From JBCDBY01 sp039182715 (GTDB lineage Bacteria; Planctomycetota; PLA2), in the NCBI GenBank assembly GCA_039182715.1, contig JBCDBY010000234.1, positions 1 to 7,353 of the forward strand: DNA of 7,353 nucleotides, read 5' to 3'. The translations under genes and the position numbers were made by a program. The notes beneath the pieces are model-generated. The model saw nothing but the letters and a program-made list of their open reading frames with translations, did no database searches and was not told the origin of the DNA. This document shows positions 1-6,500 of the stretch, piece after piece (position 1 is the stretch's first letter; every line of letters begins with the position of its first letter).

Positions 1-881
1 GCAAGCTGGTTGGTGTCGCGCTTGATGAGCATCGCGGCGAGCTTCCTCTCGCCGTCATCGAGGGCGACGTCAGGCACCGCCTTCTCGCGTGCGGAGATCG
101 CCTTCGAGTAGTCTTCGAACTTGCCGCTCTCCTCGTGGACGATCACCACGCCGTTCGCCTCGGTGAGCAGACCTTCGAAGGGCTTGCCGTGGAATTGCGA
201 TCCCGCGGCGATGACTACGCAACCGGTGGCGAGAATGAAGGGGATCATCATCCCGAGGACGAGGTCGAAGCGGGAGAGAGTGCGGTGCTTCTTGCCCCAG
301 CCACGCGCACGGAGCGCCCAGGGCATGAGGAAGGTCATGTTGATGCCCACCGCGGCGGCGGCGGAGGCAACCATCGGGTCGCGCTGGGCTTTGAGAACGA
401 TAGCGGTCCAATACTCGCGGGCTGCATCGGAGGGGAGCGAGGCCAGCACTTCGGCGTAGGCTCCGGGCGCCCGCGTGTCGGCGATGCGCCAGCCCTCCGC
501 GCCCTTCTCCAGGCGAAGCGCGATCGCCAGCCCGGTCAGGTTGGTGCTCACCCGCGCGTAGGCGGTCTTCTCGTCCCAGACGCGGGTCTTCGCGATGGTC
601 AACGCGAAGCGCTTCGCCGCCGTCTCCTCCATCTGCTCCTGCATGGCGGCGAGGACCTTCTCGGCGGTGGCGGACTTCGGGTCGACGCCGTAGCTCGACG
701 CGAGACCGACGAGCCCCTTGGCCAGCGAGGGACGGAGTTTCTCGGGGATGCGCGCCCACGCGGCGAGGAACTTCCGCTCCTGGACGAGCGATTCCACCGC
801 GCGGAGGCTCTTTTCCACCTCCTCGGCAGGCGAGGCCAACAACAGGAGCGCGGCGAGGGTCGTCAGCATGGACCACAGCAT
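1..881 (-). CDS. Secreted/membrane protein: signal peptide + NTF2-like domain + NRAMP-like TM segment (3' end cut off)
   Basis: An open frame without stops runs leftward from ATG 881-879 off the left edge (293 codons seen). Residues 1-19 form a signal peptide (hydrophobic LTTLAALLLLA, possible cleavage after SPA at 17-19). Residues 22-140 are soluble and helix-rich, ending in a strand pattern (YARVSTNLTGLAIALRLEKG, then GWRIADTR) like NTF2/DUF4878-type lipoprotein domains. From about residue 155 the character changes. Residues 168-190 and 205-229 are hydrophobic, and VGINMTFLMPWAL plus RFDLVLGMMIPFILATGCVV resemble TM6-TM7 of NRAMP metal transporters (compare MPH and KWDVAIAM in E. coli MntH). 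The tail (ERKLAAMLIKRDTNQLA) matches what I recall of a Planctomycetota NRAMP-like group. TM1-TM5, including the DPGN motif, are absent. A second ATG at 869-867 would still leave a signal peptide. No clear Shine-Dalgarno precedes either start. The reading frame is firm; the NRAMP assignment is inference. Confidence 0.6.
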   Translation of the reverse strand, partial: MLWSMLTTLAALLLLASPAEEVEKSLRAVESLVQERKFLAAWARIPEKLRPSLAKGLVGLASSYGVDPKSATAEKVLAAMQEQMEETAAKRFALTIAKTRVWDEKTAYARVSTNLTGLAIALRLEKGAEGWRIADTRAPGAYAEVLASLPSDAAREYWTAIVLKAQRDPMVASAAAAVGINMTFLMPWALRARGWGKKHRTLSRFDLVLGMMIPFILATGCVVIAAGSQFHGKPFEGLLTEANGVVIVHEESGKFEDYSKAISAREKAVPDVALDDGERKLAAMLIKRDTNQL

Positions 882-886
882 ACGAG

Positions 887-904
887 CGGTAGCACCCGCT
901 ACCG
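887..904. promoter_or_regulatory. Perfect 7-bp inverted repeat between divergent genes
   Basis: CGGTAGC (887-893) and GCTACCG (898-904) are perfect reverse complements around a 4-base loop, ACCC. Outer ACG (882-884) and CGT (908-910) can extend the stem past a small internal loop. It ends 5 bp upstream of the ATG of the leftward gene, so in that mRNA it could fold over the ribosome-binding region. As DNA it could be an operator. It also lies roughly 70-85 bp upstream of the predicted start of the rightward sigma-54-like promoter, where an enhancer-binding activator could sit. There is no T-tract, so it is not a terminator. Confidence 0.5.
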
Positions 905-912
905 ATGCGTGA

Positions 913-943
913 CCGGATTCCCCGGAATTTCCGCCGAATCGGG
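913..943. promoter_or_regulatory. 31-bp dyad, probable operator made of two boxes one helical turn apart
   Basis: The sequence is symmetric about base 928. CGGAA (923-927) pairs with TTCCG (929-933), GATTC (916-920) with GAATC (936-940), and CC (913-914) with GG (942-943), giving 12 of 15 symmetric positions. It can also be read as two similar direct copies 11 bp apart, TTCCCCGGAA (918-927) and TTCCGCCGAA (929-938), each itself TTC-N4-GAA. It ends two bases before the sigma-54-like -24 element, around -59 to -29 of the predicted start, which suits a repressor or activator site. The bound protein is unknown. Confidence 0.55.
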
Positions 944-945
944 CG

Positions 946-961
946 TGGTACGGCTCTTGCA
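946..961 (+). promoter_or_regulatory. Sigma-54-type -24/-12 promoter
   Basis: TGGTACGGCTCTTGCA matches the sigma-54 consensus TGGCACG-N4-TTGCW at 11 of 12 defined positions (the fourth is T instead of C). The diagnostic GG (947-948) and GC (959-960) are separated by exactly 10 bases. With C960 as -12, transcription would begin near 972, one base before the ATG of the lipoprotein gene, so the message would be nearly leaderless. No convincing sigma-70 -35/-10 pair was seen here. This is a sequence match only. Confidence 0.55.
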
Positions 962-972
962 AACGGGATGGC

Positions 973-2916
973 ATGCGGAAGATCGGCGTGCTCCTCTTCG
1001 TGTTGGCAGGTTGCGGGGGATCGGGAGAAACGGTGGTGGCCACGCTCGAGCTGTTGAGCGAGCGGCCGTTCATCGCCGGGCGGACGGTAGAGGTGAGGTT
1101 GCGCGACTTCGGGCGCCAAGCCTCGTTCGAGAGCAGCGATCCGCAGGCGACCTTGCCGGTCGGGGGTGGGGACGGCGTGCATGCCGTCGTGCTGCGCACC
1201 GCCGGCACGCAGGAGCTGCGCGTGCGCGTCGGGAGCGAGCTGTTCCGCTACTCGATCGAAGTCGCGCCGGCGCCGGCCGACCGGCTCGTGGTGCGTGTTG
1301 CGAAGCGCCAGCCGATCGGAAAGGGTCTCTCGCTGGTCGATCTCGCCGAGGTGGAGGCGACCGATCCGTTCGGCAACCGGCAGCCGAGCGCGACGGGCGC
1401 CCTCGTCATCTCCTCCGACGACGTCGACGTCGAGTCGGGCACCGTGGAACTCGTCGACGGCTACGCCGACCTGCGCGGGCTGGTCCGTCTGGACGGGGAG
1501 GCGCGGCCCGCGCTCGCCACGCTGCGCGCACGGTGGGACGACCTCGAGGGCGTCTCCCCCTCGTTCGCGCTCTTCTCGCCCGGTCCGGTGCTGCGCGCCC
1601 TCGGCACGTGGCGCGACGTCGACCAGAACGGCACCGCCGACCCCGGCGACCGCGTGGTCCTGACCTTCGACGAGGAGGTCGCGGTCGAGCCGCCGGCCTC
1701 CTTCCTGCTCGAAAGCGGCGGGACGTTCGGCACCGATCCGGCCGTCGAGGTCGGACCGGAGCCGAATCAGGTCACCGTCACGCTGGGGGCCGGCGCGCTG
1801 GTCGCGCCCGGCGAGCGCGTGCGCGTGCAGGGCGGCGTGCGCGGCGTGCTCAGCAACGAGCCGGTCGAGCCGGGCAGCGCCGAGCTGGAGGGCTTCCCTG
1901 CCGACGTCGGTTTGCGCATCGCCCCCGGTTCCTGGACCGAGGACGTCCTGGTGGTGGACGTCGACGGCGATGGTCATCTCGACGTCGCGTTCGCGACCAA
2001 CGGTGTGGCCGACTGCTACCTCAACGACGGGAACGGCAACTTCGAAGAGCGGCGCGTGATCCGGAACGGCGGTGGGGCGCACATGGCGGCGGGCGATCTC
2101 AACGAGGACGGCCGGCTCGACTTCGTCATCGGCAACACCGCGAGGGTCTACGTCATGACACAGGCATCGGACGGCAGCTTTGCGCAGACGGCCAGCGCCG
2201 GCAACAACCAGCTGGTGAACGACGTGGAGGTCGCCGACCTCGACGGGGACGGCGATCTCGACTACGTCGTCGCCACCCGCGGGCGCAACTTCATTCGCTG
2301 GGGGACGGGCGACGGCGGCTTCGAGAGCGGTCCCGAGTTCGACTCCTGGTACACCGAGGACATCGCGCCCGCCGATATGGACGGGGACGGCGATCTCGAC
2401 CTCGTCTGCGCGAACGTCGTGTTCGTCAACGGCCTGGTGCCCGACTCCCCGAACCGCTGGTGGCGCAACAACGGCGACCGCACCTATTCGCTTGCCCAGG
2501 AGTTCGGTCCGGAGGACCGCACCTGGTCGATGGCGGTCGGCGACATGGACGGCGACGGCGACATCGACGTCGTCACCGGCGAGATTGGCGGCGTCCACAT
2601 CTGGGCCAACGACGGCAACGGGAATCTGACGCTGCGGCACGCCACGGGCGTTCGCGTCTACCTGTTCGGACTGGAGCTGGGCGATCTGGATGGCGACGGC
2701 GACCTGGACATCGCGACGACGCGCTGGGCCTGGCGCAACGACGGTACCGGCGTGGTGGAGCAGCTCGACCGCTGGACGCCGCTCATCGCCGGTCGCAGCG
2801 ACCTCGCGCTCGGCGACCTCGACGAGGATGGCGACCTGGACGTGGTGCTCGCCCTGACGCGCAGCCACGCGTCCGGTGCGCCGCAGCCCAATCGCATCTA
2901 CTTCGGCACGCGTTGA
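973..2916 (+). CDS. Lipoprotein with Ig-like domains and a seven-bladed FG-GAP/VCBS beta-propeller
   Basis: A 647-residue protein. The N-terminus is a short lipoprotein signal with Arg2-Lys3, a hydrophobic core, and lipobox LAGC with the lipidated Cys at 14; this needs the ATG at 973 despite the lack of a Shine-Dalgarno. Residues about 20-105 and 105-205 look like two beta-sandwich (Ig/Big-like) modules. Residues 205-310 look like a third, SbsA/Big_5-like, opening with a calcium-loop-like DVDQNGTADPGD (215-226). Residues about 325-647 carry seven DxDxDGxxD loops starting at Asp329, 375, 422, 468, 524, 571 and 615, mostly 44-47 residues apart, with VCBS signatures such as LNDGNGNF. This fits a closed seven-bladed propeller binding one calcium per blade. 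The protein is probably anchored at the cell surface or in the periplasm for protein or glycan binding; no enzymatic motif was seen. The spacing between loops 4 and 5 is longer (56), indicating an insertion. Ligand unknown. Confidence 0.9.
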   Translation: MRKIGVLLFVLAGCGGSGETVVATLELLSERPFIAGRTVEVRLRDFGRQASFESSDPQATLPVGGGDGVHAVVLRTAGTQELRVRVGSELFRYSIEVAPAPADRLVVRVAKRQPIGKGLSLVDLAEVEATDPFGNRQPSATGALVISSDDVDVESGTVELVDGYADLRGLVRLDGEARPALATLRARWDDLEGVSPSFALFSPGPVLRALGTWRDVDQNGTADPGDRVVLTFDEEVAVEPPASFLLESGGTFGTDPAVEVGPEPNQVTVTLGAGALVAPGERVRVQGGVRGVLSNEPVEPGSAELEGFPADVGLRIAPGSWTEDVLVVDVDGDGHLDVAFATNGVADCYLNDGNGNFEERRVIRNGGGAHMAAGDLNEDGRLDFVIGNTARVYVMTQASDGSFAQTASAGNNQLVNDVEVADLDGDGDLDYVVATRGRNFIRWGTGDGGFESGPEFDSWYTEDIAPADMDGDGDLDLVCANVVFVNGLVPDSPNRWWRNNGDRTYSLAQEFGPEDRTWSMAVGDMDGDGDIDVVTGEIGGVHIWANDGNGNLTLRHATGVRVYLFGLELGDLDGDGDLDIATTRWAWRNDGTGVVEQLDRWTPLIAGRSDLALGDLDEDGDLDVVLALTRSHASGAPQPNRIYFGTR

Positions 2917-2963
2917 TTGCGCATGCATGCCGGGAACCGTGTATCTCGTATCGGAGGTATCTC
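2917..2963 (+). promoter_or_regulatory. Lipoprotein/OsmC intergenic spacer with strong Shine-Dalgarno
   Basis: GGAGGT at 2953-2958 lies five bases before ATG 2964 and fixes the OsmC start. The spacer also holds a 10-bp palindrome, GCATGCATGC (2921-2930), and three GTATC copies (starting 2941, 2948, 2957), the outer two extended to GTATCTC. No terminator-like hairpin with a T-tract was seen, so read-through from the lipoprotein gene is plausible. No convincing -35/-10 pair was found. Confidence 0.6.
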
Positions 2964-3509
2964 ATGTCCCGACTGCAGGTAAACGGAATCGATGTGAAGT
3001 CGCTGATGAAGGTCGTCGAGAACACGAACGACGACGAGACCGACCCGACCGCGGAGTTCGGCGTGCGCACCACGTGGCGCGGCCAGACCAGCGCGGAGTC
3101 GGTTACGACCCATCTGCGGGTCGGAGCCGAGCGGATTCCGCGCCACTTTCGCGTACACACCGACGTGCCGGTGCCGCTGTGCGGCAACGATTCCTGCGCC
3201 ACGCCGCAGGAGCTGCTGCTGAGCGCGCTCAACGCCTGCCTGACGGTCGGTTATGCGGCGGGCGCCGCGCTGCGCGGCATCGAGATCGAGGAACTCGAAA
3301 TCGAGACGGTCGGCGAACTCGATCTGCGTGGCTACTTCGACATGGACGAGTCCGTGGACCCCGGCTTCCAGAAACTCGACTGCCGCGTGAAGCTGCGGGC
3401 GGACACCTCCACCCAGCGCATCCGCAACCTGCACGCCGCCGTGCTGCGCACGTCCCCCAACCTCTTCAACCTGACGCGCGCCGTGCGGATCCGGCCCGAA
3501 TTGGGCTAG
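2964..3509 (+). CDS. OsmC family protein
   Basis: A 181-residue protein of the OsmC/Ohr fold, a family that includes thiol-dependent organic peroxide reductases acting in the cytoplasm. The start is set by GGAGGT five bases upstream. The N-terminus (VNGIDVKSLMKVVENT) and the core (TPQELLLSALNACLTVGYAAGAALRGIEIEELEIE, in two parts around residues 80-115) followed by GELDLRGYF fit the longer OsmC subgroup. Cys92 is the conserved cysteine of the central helix. At the position of the second catalytic cysteine (CPV in E. coli OsmC) this protein has Ser164 in TSPNLFNL, as I recall for this subgroup, so classical two-cysteine peroxidase chemistry is doubtful. Extra cysteines Cys73 and Cys78 (CGNDSC) lie just upstream, plus Cys140. 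It follows the lipoprotein gene by 47 bp and may share its transcript. Its stop codon overlaps that of the convergent kinase gene. Substrate unknown. Confidence 0.9.
   Translation: MSRLQVNGIDVKSLMKVVENTNDDETDPTAEFGVRTTWRGQTSAESVTTHLRVGAERIPRHFRVHTDVPVPLCGNDSCATPQELLLSALNACLTVGYAAGAALRGIEIEELEIETVGELDLRGYFDMDESVDPGFQKLDCRVKLRADTSTQRIRNLHAAVLRTSPNLFNLTRAVRIRPELG
3506..3509. other. Shared CTAG: overlapping stop codons of convergent genes
   Basis: The palindrome CTAG supplies TAG to both strands: 3507-3509 ends the OsmC gene on plus and 3508-3506 ends the kinase gene on minus. The convergent genes therefore overlap by 4 bp, with no room for a separate terminator. Each transcript must end inside the other's coding region or run antisense. 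Confidence 0.95.
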
Positions 3510-6500
3510 CCCAGCTCCGCCCAAGCGTCTTCGATGGCGCGGAAGAGCGAGTTGTGGCGGACCATCGTGTCGCGGCACTCCGCCGGCGCGCGGGACCGCA
3601 GCCGCTGCAGCAGGCGGCGCGCCTCGATCAGGTCGCCGGTTTCGCCCGCCCGCTCCCAGACGCGGAATCGCGCGCTGATGCGCGTGAGCATGGCCAGCTG
3701 CTGGTCGCGCTCGTCGAGTTCCATCCGGATCGTCTCCAGCTCCTCCGGGGTCGACGCGAGGAAGGCGTGCGCGGAGAAGCGGGCGGTGGCGCCGGTCCGG
3801 CGCGTGAGCCGCAGGGACTCCTCCCAGTGGGCGCGCGCGGCGGCGATGTCGCCGGCTCGCTCCCGCAGGACGCCCGCGAAGATCAGCGGCATGGCGCGCT
3901 CCTCCGGCAGCGTCCGCGCGATGGACTGCTTCGCGAGGTCGACCGCGCGCGCCCGGTCGCCCTCTTCCTCCGCGAGGTTGCCGCGCAGCAGCAGCAGCTG
4001 TCCGGCGATGTCGTCGGCGCCCGTGCGGGCAATGCCCTCCTCGGCCTGCTCGAGAGCGCGGCGCGCCGCGTCGAATCGACCGCAGGTGATCTCGAGGAAT
4101 GCCAGCGTCGCCAGATTGGCGAACAGCGCGCGCCAGCTCCCGCAGAGGCGGGCGAGGTGGATTGCGCGTCGCTTCGACTCGAACGACTCGGCGAGGTAGC
4201 CGCGCGCGAGCTCGATCATGCCGCGGGTCTGGTGGCTCAACAGCTCGGACTGGAAGTCGCCGCTGTCGAGCGCCGCGAGGCGCTGGCGTTCGATCGCCTC
4301 GAGCGACAGCTCGTAGTCGTTGCGCACCATGTGAATGGCGCCGATGTTGCCGTACGCATAGCTGGCGACGATGAACTGCCCGTGATCGAGCGCCGTGACC
4401 GCGACGTCCTCGAGAATCTCGAGCGCGAGGTCGTGGTTGCCGACGACGCGCTCAAGAATGCCGAGGCCGATGCGTACGTGGATGGTCTGCGACTCGCCCG
4501 CCTCCTTGCGGACCCACTCCGTCGCGTGCTCGTAGTACGCCCGCGCTTCATCGTGCCGGCCGAGCCGGCTCAGCGTCGTGGCGATGTTGGTCGCCGCTTT
4601 CGCCGCCACCATGCGTTCGCCCGTCTCCTTGGAAAGCTCGAGCACTTCGCGCAGCGACTCCACGACCTTCTCGTTGGAGAGGATCGTCATGCCGTGCGCC
4701 GCCTGCTCGGCGCGGACGCGCGTTTCGCGCCGACGGTCGCCCGCCGCCCGGGCGAGTGCGAGCCCCTCCTCGAGCGCCTCGAGCTGGTCGTCGGTGAACC
4801 CGAGCTGGCGCGCGCTGTGCGCCCGAAGAAGGAGCATGTCCATGCGCTCCGCGCCGGTCAGGAGTCCCTCGATGCCGAGCGCGAGCACGGCGAGGTCGTA
4901 GCCGGTCTGCGCGCGACCCTCCGCGAATCGACGCGCCTCCGCGATGCACGCGAGCGCGGCCGCGGGCTCGCGTCCGCGAAGATGATGGCGCACGACGGCG
5001 TGGGCATCGGCCGGCGCGAGCGGCTCGGGCGCCCGGGCACGCAGGACCTCCGCGGTGCGGTAGTGCAGCTCCGCCGCCAACGCGGGCGGGATCGCTTCGT
5101 ACAGCGTCTCGTGCACGACGTGATGGTCGAACCGGTAGAGCGCCCCGCGCGAGCGGACCAGCCCCGCCCGTCGCTCGAGATCGGCGAGATCCTGCAGGAC
5201 CGCCAGCAGCGGCTCCTCGACGACCGCCGCGACGAGCGCGGGATCGAACTCCAGCCCGGCCACCGCGGCCGCATCGGCGAGCCGGCGCTGTGGGGGCGAG
5301 AGATCGTCGAGCCTCGCCTGGACGATCTCGCGCACCGCGTCCGGCGTGGCGAAGTCCGGCTGCACGCGCCCCAGCTCGAATCCGCCCTCCGGGCGCGGGA
5401 CGACGACGCCCTGCTCGATCATCGCGTCGATGATCTGCAGGACGAAGAGCGGGATGCCGTCGCTGCGCTCCCAGAGGCCGGTCGCGAGCTGCTCGGCCAG
5501 GGCGCGGTGCTGCAGGCGTGCGTGCAACATGTCGGCGACCGCCGCGCGGTCGAGCCTCTCCAGCTCGATCGACAGGGTGCCGAACGCGGGGTCGCGCAGC
5601 GCCGGGGAAGCGTTGGGGCGCTGGGTGACGACGAGCAGCGCGCGGGATTCCCGGGCGACCAGGGCGAGCGAGCGGACCGCCGCGGCGGATTCCGCGCTCG
5701 CGAAGTGCATGTCGTCGACGATCCAGACCGTCGGACGATCGGCCGCGAGGTGGCGGAAGAGCTGGGCGAGCGCGGCAGCCAGTGCCTGGGGCGGCGCGTG
5801 CTCCGGCGTGACCTCGCCGCGCAGGCGTGCGGCGAGGATCGCGCGCAGCGACGCGGAGGGAATCGCGGACTCGCGCCCGCGGGCGGCCTGCAGCAGCCCG
5901 TGCGCGCCGCCGTCCGGCGGGAAGGAGCCGTACAGCACGTGCGCCGCGCCGTCGGCGATCGATGCGGCCCAGTCGGTGACGAGGCGTGTCTTGCCGGACC
6001 CTGCCTCGCCCGTGACGAGCACCGTACCGCCCTCGCCCCGACCGGCGCGTGACCATGCCTGCTGCAAGAGCTGGAACTCGTCGCTGCGGCCGACGAGCGG
6101 TGTTTCGCGGCGGCCGTCGGGAAGGCGCGCGGGGGTCGGCGCCGTGCGTGCGCGCCACCACGAGGATTGCTCGCCCTCGGCCAGCACCTCCTCGAGCGCC
6201 CGCGCGGATCCGAAGCGGTCGGCAGGAGTCTTGGCGGTCAGCGCGGCGACGACGTCGGAGAAGAAGGCGGAGATGCGCGGGACCCGTACCTGCAGCGGCG
6301 TGAGCGCGGTCTCCTTGTGCGCGCGGATGGCGGCCAGCGGCTGATCGAAACGGAAGGGATTCTCTCCCGCGGCGAGCTCGTAAAGCAGCACGCCGAGCGC
6401 GTAGAGATCGGCGGTCCGGTCGAGCTCCTCGCCGTCGAATTGCTCCGGCGCTGCGTAGGCAAGCGACCCGAGGAACTGGCCGTCCTGGGTGAGGTCGATC

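Noticed and set aside
887..904. Rho-independent terminator
   Set aside because: The hairpin has no T-tract on either strand and sits between two divergent starts, so there is no transcript to end there.
2236..2841. Tandem DNA repeat or CRISPR-like array
   Set aside because: The recurring GAC-GGG/GGC-GAC stretches encode the calcium loops of the propeller. They vary at codon third positions, and the intervening sequence is coding.
70..2928. 952-codon open frame on the minus strand
   Set aside because: It lies antisense to the lipoprotein gene and continues out of frame over the left gene. The translation is Val/Ala/Arg/Asp-rich with repeats such as VEVAVGH that mirror the propeller's DGDGD codons, and it has no recognisable domain. 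It is a high-GC shadow.
2921..2930. GCATGCATGC palindrome as a terminator or operator
   Set aside because: It is too short and has no spacer or T-tract. Alternating purine-pyrimidine palindromes of this size arise easily, so it is noted only within the spacer entry.
135..3509. 1124-codon open frame on the plus strand
   Set aside because: Only the last 181 codons (from ATG 2964, with its own Shine-Dalgarno) are real OsmC sequence. The earlier part is Arg/Gly-rich shadow of the lipoprotein gene and antisense to the left gene.
2876..6052. 1058-codon open frame on the plus strand
   Set aside because: Antisense to the kinase gene and out of frame with OsmC. The composition is low-complexity Arg/Ala/Glu/Asp and contains no domain.
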